Part shown: positions 35,894-47,349 of the stretch, piece after piece
How positions within the stretch are numbered: the stretch's first letter is position 1
How the letters are laid out: every line of letters begins with the position of its first letter
DNA from: Chiridota heheva
Taxonomy: Eukaryota > Echinodermata > Holothuroidea > Apodida > Chiridotidae
NCBI GenBank assembly: GCA_020152595.1
Contig: JAIGNY010001753.1
Coordinates: 471,001 to 535,000 of the forward strand
Length of the DNA stretch: 64,000 nucleotides
Direction of reading: 5' to 3'
Program-made: the position numbers and the translations under genes
The notes under the pieces: model-generated
Told to the model about the DNA's origin: nothing
Databases searched by the model: none
What the model saw: only the letters and a program-made list of their open reading frames with translations

Positions 35894-36340
35894 TAAAAAT
35901 AATCTGGAAGTTGCTGTTAGTTCAATAGCAATCAAGATTATAGTAGTATGAGTAAGGATATCAATTATATGGCCACAAACCCTATTATTCTCTTCCATTT
36001 ATTTTCTTTAATCATTAATTTTCTGTAAATAGATTTATAGGTCTCTTATCATGGGGTAAAGTCTATTTCTGGTAATTGAATGAGGTCATATTATCATAAA
36101 TGATGATATCTACTTTGCTATTGTATTGTTAATATAGGAGTTGAATGATGTTTGCTTTGGTTGCCTGCTACAACTGACCAGCATTCAATGGTTGGGTGAA
36201 TGGTTAACAAATATTAGGGGAACTAACTTGGTGCTCGTCTGTGGTAAAAGAGAATTCCTAGCTGGATTGCTGGGCATAAAATATTCTGTAGTGTAATTTG
36301 TGTGTTGGGTTTATATTACAGCTTGCAAAAGCCTTATTAA

Positions 36341-36905
36341 AGGATTACTTTATTGGTCAAGCATGTTCATCTTATATGGAAAAAGGACTTCAAAAGAACA
36401 AAATGGTGCAGAAAGCATTCATAAATCTTATTCCTTTAAGGAGATATTTCAAGTTTAAAGTTTGGTATCATTTGTGTAGAAATGACTGAAATCCGACTAC
36501 TTGTGGTGTCTTAGCCTCAGATTCCTCAAAGTCTTTATGTGTTCTATCATATTTTGTCCTGCGATTCTGTGGCTAAAAACCATGGGATATGTCAAAAAAG
36601 TAGTAGAACTGAATCTAGGAAGAGTATTTATAATATACCACTTAAAGAAAGTTAGAGGATAAATAATTTAAATAGTGAAAAATTTAAATAAACTTTCTTT
36701 AAATACATAATAAAGACTTTGAGGAGTCTGAGGCTGTGACATCACAACTAGTCTGATTTCAGTCATTTATACAGAAATGATACCAAACTTTAAACTTGAA
36801 TTTCTCCTTAACGGAAAAAGATTTTTGGATGTTTCTTCACCATTTTGTTTCTAGTGAAGTCCTCTTTCAAAGAAGATGAACATGCTTGACCACTAAACTA
36901 ATCCA
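36341..36905. mobile_element. TTAA MITE, complete copy (copy B)
   Basis: A 565-bp element with inverted arms of about 190 bp, flanked by TTAA at 36337-36340 and 36906-36909. The ends read AGGATTACTTTATTGGTCAA and, inverted, TGGATTAGTTTAGTGGTCAA. The arms share GCATGTTCATCTT, CAAGTTTAAAGTTTGGTATC and CTCAAAGTCTTTAT. TTAA duplication is typical of piggyBac and Kolobok elements; the superfamily is not resolved. There is no coding capacity. Confidence 0.85.
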
Positions 36906-36909
36906 TTAA

Positions 36910-38600
36910 GGCGTTGATTTAAGGAGATTGTGCAATGATGTGGACAAGTTCCTCTAAATTTGTTGGATGTAACGATTATCTTTAAGTCATGTTTTCATCA
37001 AGGAAACAATTCAGGGGTTGTTCTACAAATTAATTTATCAAACCAGTACTTAACAAGTTTTATTTCTTGTACGTTTCTTGAAGTTTTGCTCTTTGGCAGG
37101 CTGGTGATCCTTATTTGATTTAATAGATCATTTTTAATCTTGCAAATTGCCTTTTTTCCCTAAATGCATCAATCTATTTTTCCTGAATTACAGCTGGCTG
37201 CTGGGTAGGGAGGGACATAATTTTCCTCTACCCAGGGGTGCAGCAAGGTGCACATTCATTATGGTCATGTCATGTATTATAAATATTATTTGAAAGATAA
37301 TTATAATTATCTGTGATATTTAAAATACAAAATGTCAGCTAATTATCTCATGGCCATGGTTTTGCTTACTTTGAGTCCTATTCAGTAGAAACTCAAATCA
37401 TGATGATTAAGGTCATATGTACAACTTATATTGGAACAAAATGTTTTGTGGATAAATATTTTTTTAATGGATAAAAATACATAAATTTGATAGTTGTTAA
37501 TCAGGAGTCTGAAGTGAATGTCAGGTTATGTGATCTGAATAGTCTTCCAAATGTATTGTTTTTCATTTAATTGCAGCCTGTCCCTATCAATTTGATTGAC
37601 CAGAGGTGAAATTGTGGACCACTGTGAAGTATATACTTACATTAATCAAAGCAAAAGACATGACCATGATTAGATTTTTTGCTCAATTTGTTTGTTTTTT
37701 TAATTTGAAAAATAATAATTTTGAAATTAAATTAAATTTTTGAAATTAATTTTAAATTTGTAAATAGTTTCAGAAAATTTTATTCCCACCCCCTCCCCTT
37801 TATATTGGAAGAGGTGAATCCATTAAACTTTATTTCTTGGAATTGTCAGTAATATTTAACACAGGCTATATATATGCAATTTATGTTCAAATTTCAAATG
37901 ATTCTTCTCTCAATTACACTTTCGAGCTGGATTCATGAATGCTCTCTGCTGACTTGAGTATTGTCACAAACTGCATAAAATAAAGTCAGATTTATTTCTG
38001 AGCAATTAAGTATTTATACTTTTTAGGAACTGAAGTCTTTGTAGTAATGTTGATGCATGTGGATTGACTTCTTAACTTTATGGTTTTATTGAAATATTTA
38101 ATCATATATTATTATTATAATAACTATTTTATTTCCTGTGAAATTTTGTATCTTCTTGAGGATCTTGCAGGGGTATGACTGGGCCCAGATGCTATGAGGT
38201 GTCTTGCAGGGATTATGACTGGGCCCAGATGCTATGAGGTGGCCCATAATGGGGGAAACGTCTTTAGCAATAAAACAAGTTCAATTTAACTACTTCTGCA
38301 TCGACTGTTAGAAACATAATTTCAAGAAACTTTACCCCAATTATTGTTGGGGCCCTATGATGCCTTATCTACAACAGGACAGTTTAGACTTTTGTGAAAA
38401 CTTTATTTATGATGGGTATATTTTTTAAGGTATTATATAAGACATGTGCCTTTCAAACTGTCAACAAGTTTTTATATACATTATATATTATTTAAATTAT
38501 AATAATGAATATTTAGAAATTTGATATATCAAAACTCACTAATAAACATTTATGATCAACAAATAACTATATATATGTACATTTATATCAATATATAATA

Positions 38601-38651
<51 letters not shown>

Positions 38652-38828
38652 CAAATCTGTGCTCTTTTGTAGAAATATAGATGTTGTTTTGCTGTATATC
38701 TTGTCTGTGTTGTCTCTTTATTGGAGTGAAAGCCTCCAAATAATGGTTTAGTCTGATCCACTCTTTATTGAGATTTTTCAATTTTTACAAAATTTGTGAT
38801 GTTTGAATGGTCAGACGATTTAATTTAA
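36910..38828. other. AT-rich non-coding stretch
   Basis: Includes two copies of a roughly 41-bp direct repeat (TGACTGGGCCCAGATGCTAT, at about 38177 and 38217) and an alternating AT run at 38606-38650. Open frames are short and lack features. Confidence 0.5.
38606..38650. repeat. (AT)n microsatellite
   Basis: An almost uninterrupted alternating AT tract of about 40 bp with AT-rich flanks. The Tyr/Ile-rich - frame across it is an artefact. Confidence 0.9.
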
Positions 38829-39375
38829 AAGATTAGTTCAGGGTTCAATCAAGAGTATCTTATATATGAAAGAGGACTTCATAAGAAACAAAACGGTGAA
38901 GAGAGCATTCCAAAATCTTGCTCCTTTTAATAAGGAGGTATTTAAGTTTGAAATTGTGTATTATTTGTGTAGAAATGACCTAAATCAGACTAGTTGTGAC
39001 ATCACGGCCTGAGATTCCTGAAAGTTTATAATATGTATTCTATCATATTTTGTCCAGCGATTTTGTGGCTTAAAAACCATTGGATATGTCAGGAAAGTAG
39101 TAAAACAGAATCTAGGAAGGGTAGTTTTAAAATACCATCTGAAGAAAGTTTGAGAAAAAATAATTCAAACAGTAAAAAATGAAATGAACAATTGTTGGGA
39201 AAGTGAGAATGAGGGAACCATTGCCCTTCTATAGTAGACTTATCAAACAAGTCATTTCTACTCAGATAAGACAGAGCTTTAATAATCTCCTTATTGGATT
39301 AAGATATTGAAGTAATTTCTTGACCATTTTATTTCCTCTTTCATATACTGTAAGACTGACCACTGAAAAAATCCT
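38829..39375. mobile_element. TTAA MITE, near-complete copy (copy C)
   Basis: TTAA at 38825-38828 is followed by AAGATTAGTTCAGGG. The interior matches copy B (GGCTTAAAAACCATTGGATA, AAAACAGAATCTAGGAAG). The right end runs through ACCATTTTATTTCC to GACCACTGAAAAAATCCT. The right-hand TTAA is lost. A 29-bp minisatellite begins 20 bp beyond. Confidence 0.75.
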
Positions 39376-39395
39376 ATGTAAATCTTTAAAAGAGT

Positions 39396-41246
39396 GATCC
39401 TTACCACGCCCCCAAGAAGGGTTTGATCCTTACCATGCCCCCAAGAAGGGTTTGATCCTTACCACGCCCCCAAGAAGGGTTTGATCCTTACCACGCCCCC
39501 AAGAAGGGTTTGATCCTTATCATGCCCCCAAGAAGGGTTTGATCCTTATCATGCCCCCAAGAAGGGTTTGATCCTTACCATGCCCCCAAGAAGGGTTTGA
39601 TCCTTACCACGCCCCCAAGAAGGGTTTGATCCTTACCACCCCCCTAAGAAGGGTTTGATCCTTATCATGCCCCCAAGAAGGGTTTGATCCTTATCATGCC
39701 CCCAAGAAGGGTTTGATCCTTATCATGCCCCCAAGAAGGGTTTGATCCTTACCATGCCCCCAAGAAGGGTTTGATCCTTATCATGCCCCAAGAAGGGTTT
39801 GATCCTTACCATGCCCCCAAGAAGGGTTTGATCCTTACCATGCCCCCAAGAAGAGTTTGATCCTTACCACGCCCCAAGAAGGGTTTGATCCTTAACATGC
39901 CCCCAAGAAGGGTTTGATCCTTATCATGCCCCCAAGAAGGGTTTGATCCTTATCATGCCCCCAAGAAGGGTTTGATCCTTACCATGCCCCCAAGAAGGGT
40001 TTGATCCTTACCACGCCCCCAAGAAGGGTTTGATCCTTACCACCCCCCTAAGAAGGGTTTGATCCTTACCATGCCCCCAAGAAGGGTTTGATCCTTATCA
40101 TGCCCCCAAGAAGGGTTTGATCCTTATCATGCCCCCAAGAAGGGTTTGATCCTTACCATGCCCCCAAGAAGGGTTTGATCCTTATCATGCCCCCAAGAAG
40201 GGTTTGATCCTTACCATGCCCCCAAGAAGGGTTTGATCCTTACCATGCCCCCAAGAAGGGTTTGATCCTTACCACGCCCCCAAGAAGGGTTTGATCCTTA
40301 TCATGCCCCCAAGAAGGGTTTGATCCTTATCATGCCCCCAAGAAGGGTTTGATCCTTATCATGCCCCCAAGAAGGGTTTGATCCTTATCATGCCCCCAAG
40401 AAGGGTTTGATCCTTATCATGCCCCCAAGAAGGGTTTGATCCTTATCATGCCCCCAAGAAGGGTTTGATCCTTACCACCCCAAGAAGGGTTTGATCCTTA
40501 CCACCCCCAAGAAGGGTTTGATCCTTATCATGCCCCCAAGAAGGGTTTGATCCTTACCATGCCCCCAAGAAGGGTTTGATCCTTACCACGCCCCCAAGAA
40601 GGGTTTGATCCTTACCACGCCCCCAAGAAGAGTTTGATCTTTACCACGCGCCCAAGAAGAGTTTGATCCTTACCACGCCCCCAAGAAGGGTTTGATCCTT
40701 ACCACGCCCCCAAGAAGGGTTTGATCCTTACCACGCCCCAAGAAGGTTTGATCCTTATCATGCCCCCAAGAAGGGTTTGATCCTTATCATGCCCCCAAGA
40801 AGGGTTTGATCCTTACCACGCCCCAAGAAGGGTTTGATCCTTACCACGCCCCAAGAAGGGTTTGATCCTTACCATGCCCCCAAGAAGGGTTTGATCCTTA
40901 CCACGCCCCCAAGAAGAGTTTGATCCTTACCATGCCCCCAAAAAGAGTTTGATCCTTATCACGCCCCAAGAAGGGTTTGATCCTTACCATGCCCCCAAGA
41001 AGAGTTTGATCCTTACCATGCCCCCAAAAAGAGTTTGATCCTTATCATGCCCCCAAGAAGGGTTTGATCCTTACCATGCCCCCAAGAAGGGTTTGATCCT
41101 TACCACGCCCCCAAGAAGAGTTTCATCCTTACCACGTCCTCAACAAGAGTTTGATCCTTACCACACCCCCAAGAATAGTTAGATCCTTACCATGCCCCCA
41201 ACAAGAGTGGTAAGGATCTAATTCTTCTTGGGGCATGGTAAGGATC
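39396..41246. repeat. 29-bp minisatellite (about 62 copies) with an inverted terminal segment
   Basis: Forward units (39396-41208) read GATCCTTACCACGCCCCC then AAGAAGGGTTT. Variants are CACG/CATG, TTATC/TTACC and shortened C runs. The final 38 bp (41209-41246) are the reverse complement of the repeat: GGTAAGGATCTAATTC...GGGGCATGGTAAGGATC. The junction forms a 13-bp perfect inverted repeat, TTAGATCCTTACC / GGTAAGGATCTAA. Units near the right edge are the most diverged. Confidence 0.95.
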
Positions 41247-43087
41247 AACATTGTTCTGTCAGAATAAATTGATATTCATTAATGGTTTATAGACACATAG
41301 CATTTATTTCTATATGGTTTCAAACTTAAAATCTTACAATAGTTTTGAGTTTGGCAAATCAAAGTTTTAAAAACTTTTGTCATAGTTTATTATAATAATT
41401 AAGGCTGAAAATTCAAAATGCTGTAAAATTGGCAATTTGCAATGATTTTGGTGCAATTTTTGACTATTTTCATGCTATAAAGCACATTTTCCTCCTTGAA
41501 GCTCAAATAAAGTGCTTTTGTGCATAGATCTTTAAGGAAGATAGCATGCAGAAAAAATTGCTTGAGGTCTGAAACATTCAAAAGATTTGAAATAGGTAAA
41601 ACATAACTGATTTTAATTGGTCTACATGTAGTTGTTTTCATGGCTAAATTGCTATATTTTTTGTATTTTAAAATTTGTCTAATGTTGCATCTACATTTAC
41701 CTAGACATGTCAGTACAGCGAGGTATTCCACACTCGCTAACTTAAAATCTTAGAGGGCACTTTTTGTCAAATTGCTGTTGTTTGCTTATTTATGTTTATT
41801 GTGTATTTTGACAAATTATCATTGTTTTCTTTACAATCTGTGAAGTAATTACACTTATAATTATTGTTAAAAAGACCTGCAAATAATTTGTATCTTTTTT
41901 GTGAAATGAAGTGAAAAAATGTTTTCACTGTTATTTTTTGTCACAACATTTTAGCATTTTAGCATTTTCATATGCATCTGTCAATTTGCCCTCCCCTCCT
42001 CTCCCAGCACCATAATTTTTTTAAAAAAATCATGTGATAGTGGAATACGGTAGCCATATGATCATTTAATACTGAAGCCAAATTGAATAATCATCCAAAT
42101 TGGTTGCTAAGTTGTTCCATGATGTCACACTTCTTAGAATGTTTATTGTTGTCTGTTATTGCAAACCATACAGTCATGAAATGTAAAGAATACAATCTCA
42201 AAATTTAATCAAAAAATAAATTCAAAAGGAGCAAATTAAAGTAAGAGATAAAAAATTAACAGCACAACATTTCAGACAGTTAAGATTCTGATAACAAGTT
42301 TTTGGGTGTTTTTTGCAAACTTACAACCAACAGCTAACTAGAAAATTGTTTTCATCATTTTCAGTGACTACAGCTAGGAAAGAAATGTAAAGTTTTTGGC
42401 TGTCTGCTTTTTCCCACATCACACATTTTGCCTCTTTATCCACAAATATTTCAACTTTAGGATGAGGGGAAATAAAAATAATACGTTTTTAAAAGTGAAA
42501 GGCTACGTAAAAGCAATAGAGATAATTTCCGTCACAGCCCATGCACCTTTAAAGCACATTTGGGTTCTGAATTAAAAACGTATTCTGCTCTGCATGCAGA
42601 TCTAGACCCGTTTCTTTGTTTAGAATTGCAATGGTGGGTAAAGTCCTTATTTCATGGTACTATGGTAACCAGTTTTGCATGGTTGAAATTTCACAGTGCT
42701 TGTTATAGAGCATGACTTCAGAAAGCAACATTAAAACAAACACTGTTGACATTTCTGTTTTTATAGCTTCACTTTCCAGGGGCATGAGCTCTAGATGGTA
42801 CACAAAATGACTGACTGCCCTAGATGTACCACAAGATGTATTGGAAAGATATGTGGACATTGGTCCCTTGTTTAATAGAGCTTTCAATTCTGAACATAAC
42901 AAGTCTTAAATCATTATTGAAAATGACATCTTTAGCTGTTCTCTGTTAAATACTACAGCTGATTAAGTCTGAGGATTTTTCAATATATGAAAAAAAAAAA
43001 TCGATTTATGATCAGAAGAAAGCTCAAAATCTTTACATTTCTTATAGATATGAAATCAATGTAGCTAATGATGTGGGGGCATACATG
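41247..43087. other. AT-rich non-coding stretch
   Basis: No array or element end is clear. Around 42340-42430, AGTGACTACAGCTAGGAAAG resembles part of the dispersed repeat seen at 44740 and 47350. The 80-codon - frame at 42660-42902 has an ordinary amino-acid mix but no recognised domain or splice support. Confidence 0.45.
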
Positions 43088-43200
43088 AGTTTCCCCCCTT
43101 TCCTTTCTCTTCCCCTCCCCTCCCTTCCCCTCCCCTTCCCTTCCTCTTCCCCTCCCCTTCCCCATCCCATTGAGTCCCCTCTTCTCCTTCCCCTTCTTAA
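43088..43200. repeat. Polypyrimidine tract
   Basis: About 110 bp of C and T on the + strand with CCCCTCCCCTTCC-type words. It is a homopurine/homopyrimidine tract with mirror-like stretches. Confidence 0.85.
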
Positions 43201-43629
43201 TTTTCCATTCCTTTCACATTCCCTACCTTATCCCATATGCTCTGCCAACAACGTGATTTTCAGAATGAAACTTGAGAGAACTATTTCTTACATAATTCAA
43301 TGTCTCGAGACATGACACTACACATCAAGTTTGAACCTGTGTAACTAAATTCTTGGACCTGGGTATCACAACAACAGTGGACATGAGTGGACAACCTCTG
43401 GTATGGTAGATTGACAATTGTTGACTGCAGGAAAATGTTGACTGGCTGGTGGTGCACAGGAACATTTTAATTGACACCATGAGCAGTGTTGGCTAAGGGA
43501 AAAGGATGATATGCAGAAACTCCAGCCCTTGCTCTGGGTATCATAAGCTGTGGACACCCCAAAGTGCTACAGTTGAATTACTCCACAAAGTGTTTGCTGA
43601 GGAAGAGTTGCTGGAAATGATGGCATGCA

Positions 43630-44158
43630 GGAAGAACCCCTTGGAGGAACCCCTTGAAGGAACTTCTTGGAGGAACCCCTTGAAGGAACCCTTGGAGGAA
43701 CCCCTTGAGGGAACTCTTGGAGGAACCCCCTGAAGGAACCCTTGGAGGAACCCCTTGAAGGAACCCTTAGAGGAACCCCTTAAAGGAACCCCTTGGACGA
43801 ACCCCTTGAAGGAACCCTTTGGAGGAACTCCTTGTAGGAACCCCTTGAAGGAACTTCTTGGAGGAACCCCTTGAAGGAACTCCTTGGAGGAACCCCTTCA
43901 AGGAAGCCTTGAAGGAACTCCTTGGAGGAACCCCTTGAAGGAACCCCTTGGAGGAACCCTTGGAGGAACCCCTTGGAGGAACCCCTCGGAGGAACCCCTT
44001 GAAGGAAGCCCTTGAAGGAACCCCTTGGAGGAACTCCCTGGAGGAACCCCCTTGAAGGAACCCCTTGAAGAAACCCCTTGGAGGAACCCCTTGAAGGAAC
44101 TCTTCAAAGGAATCCTTTGTAGGAACTCCTTGAAGGAATCCCTTGGAGGAACCCCTTA
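43630..44158. repeat. 13/26-bp minisatellite (about 40 half-units)
   Basis: Two 13-bp half-units, GAACCCCTTGAAG and GAACCCCTTGGAG, alternate over 529 bp with many single-base indels. Open frames on both strands read Gly/Phe/Leu/Pro repeats and shift with the indels, so they are not genes. Confidence 0.92.
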
Positions 44159-44739
44159 AGATACACCACTGTTTGCTTTTCAGAATGATTTTAATAGTAT
44201 CAAATGAAGTGAATGAATTCTGATTCTCTTTTTGTGAGTTTCTCTTTCTTCTTAGTCGAGCTTTCCCTGGGTTATTCAAAGAAAATGTAAGTGGTAACAG
44301 TGCTTTAAATGTGTAACTTTGTTCATGTTTTATTTTTACGTTTTGTAGTTTTTCATCCAGTTTTGTTTGCTTTGGATGTCATGGTTCCATAGCATGACAA
44401 TTAAAACATTAGACTTCGTTTTTCATTTCATAAATGTAAATGTATAAATGTGGTCTTATTTTCATTATAGAGGCAAGGTAAATTAACATGTAAAGCTGTC
44501 TTGTCTTCAGCGTATCGGGCAGTGATGCATGCTGTATTACTCTGTTTATTGTCTACAATCAGTTTCTTTTCAGTCAAGATTAATCATCTTCGCTCATCAT
44601 TTGCAATTTCTCATCGTAAGATCTCAGTTTTAGTTTTTTATGTTGCTTTTGTGTTTTATTATTTGTAGAAAAAGTAGCCTTTATGAGACTAACCAGTCTT
44701 ATCAACAGAAAATTTATTTAAAATTGGTTACATATTAAC

Positions 44740-45240
44740 AATTATACAGCATTTTAAAAATCTCAGGCATCAATTTGCATATTTCATGCAAATTTTATGT
44801 ATTTCAAGGTGACCTTGGTATTTTCTATTTCAAACCTTTTGTTTTTTAAATGTCTATCATAATTCTTTGAAGTGGTGCAGCAAGCTCTGGCCAAAGGTTT
44901 TTAAGACTGCCCAATCAAATTCGAGCAGGAATAGGCTAAATTCCGGTCATTTTGAGTGACTATAAGATTTAGGAAAGAAATGAAAAGAATTACATACAGA
45001 TTTTGTGATGTTCGCCCACACATGTACATACAGATTTTGTGATGTTTGCCCACACATGTACATCTCAAATTTTGCATGAATTAATAACAGATCAAACTTT
45101 GATCAGCCGTGACTCAAACACTGAAAGTGTTTTTCAAAATTCAAAAACTGATCTGCTCAGATGTTGAAACTCTTTCGACCAACAAAGAAAGTGAAACATG
45201 TTCACAGACCTTTAAGATCTGACCTACATTTTCAAAAAGT
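44740..45240. repeat. Dispersed repeat X, copy 1
   Basis: Shares with 47350-48490, in the same order, ATCAATTTGCATATTTCATG-like, GACCTTGGTATTT, TTAAATGTCTATCATAATTC, GTGACTATAAGATTTAGG-like and a later CAGACCTTTAAG-like word. A 45-bp segment (ACATACAGATTTTGTGATGT) is tandemly doubled at about 44990-45060. The nature of the family is unknown. Confidence 0.5.
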
Positions 45241-45581
45241 AGGTGGAGATGTTTGTAAATTTTGACAAAAAATATGCAAAAATCATCCAAATTGATCAGG
45301 TAGGACGATAAAGTAAGTTATCTTTACAAGGTATGTTAATCTAAGTTTTGTCACAACTCCTCAAAGCCTGCATGTTCCATTTGCAGACAGCCAGGAGAAC
45401 TTGATGAAAGATTTATGTTCCTATCAACGTTTACTGAGCTAATGTATAGCTTTTTTATAAGTTATACAATATTTATAATAGTTGTAAAAAGATTAAAAAG
45501 AAGAATATTAAAGAGTATAGTTTCTCTGTGTTTACTTATAGCAGTGATGTGAAACTTTCCCTATTTGTTTCCTGTATTTAG

Positions 45582-45890
45582 CATAAAACTCTTGGCGAAA
45601 GGGCCTTTGCTTATAAAGGTCCTTGGTTGTGGAATTCACTCCTAACTGAACTTAAATGTATTGGTAATGTATCCCTGACTTCCTTCAAAACTAAGCTTAA
45701 AACTTGTTTGTTTAAAAAGACATTAATCTAATGTGCAGCTTGATCCATTGTATTTCTATTTATGTTGTCATTTCTGTATTCTTATTTGTGTTTTCGTATC
45801 TAATTTCCTTGTATGTAAAGCGCTTTTGAATGTTTTTACAAAATTAGCGCTATATAAATTTATGTATTATTTTCATTATTATTATTATTT
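45582..45890 (+). mobile_element. LINE 3' end (L2/CR1-like) with stem-loop and ATT tail
   Basis: A 49-codon frame ending at the stop 45729-45731 reads LGERAFAYKGPWLWNSLLTE, then SLTSFKTKLKTCLF. This is the typical C-terminus of L2/CR1-like animal LINEs. About 85 bp further is the paired AAGCGCTTTT / TTAGCGCTATATAAATT motif known from the 3' ends of such elements. A run of ATT repeats follows. A TAG directly precedes the recognisable frame, so the element is 5'-truncated or broken there. Confidence 0.8.
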
Positions 45891-46105
45891 TATGAAAGAA
45901 TGTCAATTTTATTATTATCTAAAGAAACAAATGTTGTATTTAAATTATTAGCTTATTGGTATTAGGTTTATTATTATTATTATTATTATAAGATTTCCCC
46001 TGATGGCTGGAGGAAGCTTATTAGTTGGTATTATGGTTTTATTATTCATGAAAGAATGTTAATTTTGTGTATATCTAAAGAAACAAATGTTGTATTTAAA
46101 TGTCA
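45886..46105. repeat. ATT microsatellites and a duplicated LINE-tail segment
   Basis: ATGAAAGAATGTCAATTTTA followed by ATCTAAAGAAACAAATGTTG occurs at about 45892 and again, diverged, at about 46048. Between them lie an ATT run and one isolated partial unit of the neighbouring 45-bp array (TTTCCCCTGATGGCTGGAGG, about 45993). Confidence 0.75.
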
Positions 46106-46106
46106 A

Positions 46107-46872
46107 AGGAGCTGCCATAGTTGGTACCTAAGGTTTCCCCTGATGGCCGGAGGAAGCTGCCATAGTTGGTACCTAAGGTTTCCCCTGATGGCCAGAGAAG
46201 CTGCCATAGTTGGTACCTAAGGTTTCCCCTGATGGCCGGAGGAAGCTGCCATAGTAGGTACCTAAGGTTTCCCCTGATGGCCGGAAGAAGCTGCCATAGT
46301 TGGTACCTAAGGTTTCTTCTGATGGCCAGAGGAAGCTGCCATAGTTGGTACCTAACGTTTCCCCTGATGGCCGGAGGAAGTTGCCATAGTTGGTACCTAA
46401 GGTTTCCCCTGATGGCCAGAGGACGCTGCCATAGTTGGTACCTAAGGTTTCCCATGATGGCCGGAGGAAGCTGCCATATTTGGTACCTAAGGTTTCCCCT
46501 GATGGCCAGAGGAAGCTGCCGTAGTTGGTACCTAAGGTTTCCCCTGATGGCTGGAGGAAGCTGCCATAGTAGGTACCTAAGGTTTCCCCTGATGGCCGGA
46601 AGAAGCTGCCATAGTTGGTACCTAAGGTTTCTTCTGATGGCCAGAGGAAGCTGCCATAGTTGGTACCTAACGTTTCCCCTGATGGCCGGAGGAAGTTGCC
46701 ATAGTTGGTACCTAAGGTTTCCCCTGATGGCCGGAGGAAGTTGCCATAGTTGGTACCTATGGTTTCCCCTGATGGCCGGAGGAAGCTGCCATAGTTGGTA
46801 CCTAAGGTTTCCCTGATAGCAGGAGGAAGCTGCCAAAGTTGATACCTATGGTTTCCCCTGATGCCAGAGGAG
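46107..46872. repeat. 45-bp minisatellite (17 copies) with a seven-unit higher-order repeat
   Basis: Units contain GCTGCCATAGTTGGTACC, TAAGGTTTCCCCTGATGG and CCGGAGGAA. A run of variant units starting with GTAGGTACC at 46253 recurs in the same order at 46568, 315 bp (seven units) apart. The array length allows frames of 216-246 codons on both strands, which read only the repeat. Confidence 0.95.
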
Positions 46873-46987
46873 TTATTTTGTTGCTTTTCAACAAATTCAC
46901 ATCCTGAGTGGAAATCGTATCAATCAAACATCCAATCAAAAAGATGGATCAAACAATGAATGCATGGACACAGTGGTAAAGTTTGAC

Positions 46988-47110
46988 TTTTCTCCAAGAT
47001 GCATCTTTTCTCCAAGATGCATCTTTTCTCCAAAATGCATCTTTTCTCCAAGATGCATTTTTCTCCAAGATGCATCTTTCTCCAAGATGCATTTTTTCTC
47101 TAAGATGCAC
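46988..47110. repeat. 18-bp palindromic minisatellite (7 copies)
   Basis: The unit TTCTCCAAGATGCATCTT contains the 12-bp perfect palindrome AAGATGCATCTT in most copies. Small length differences occur. Overlapping frames on both strands are artefacts. Confidence 0.9.
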
Positions 47111-47349
47111 AAAGACATCAATTCTCCGAAACAGTACAAATTCTTTCCAAATCAGGATTTGCTGTTCTCCATGTTTTTCCTTTGAATCAAGCCCTAGGGG
47201 CCTATATTTTTCAAATTTTGAATCAGAATTTACCATTTTAATAGCAATTTCGAACAGAAAAAACAAAACAAGGCCCGGGCCGTCTGCAAAGAGACTTTAA
47301 ATTGTTGTAACTATAAGGAACAAAATTGTATCAAAAACTTCCATTAAAA

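Noticed and set aside
39396-41246. CRISPR array
   Set aside because: Direct repeats are contiguous with no unique spacers, and the surroundings are eukaryotic. The same applies to all other arrays here.
42660-42902. An 80-codon - frame with ordinary amino-acid composition, possible exon
   Set aside because: No recognised family, splice signals or neighbouring exons on that strand.
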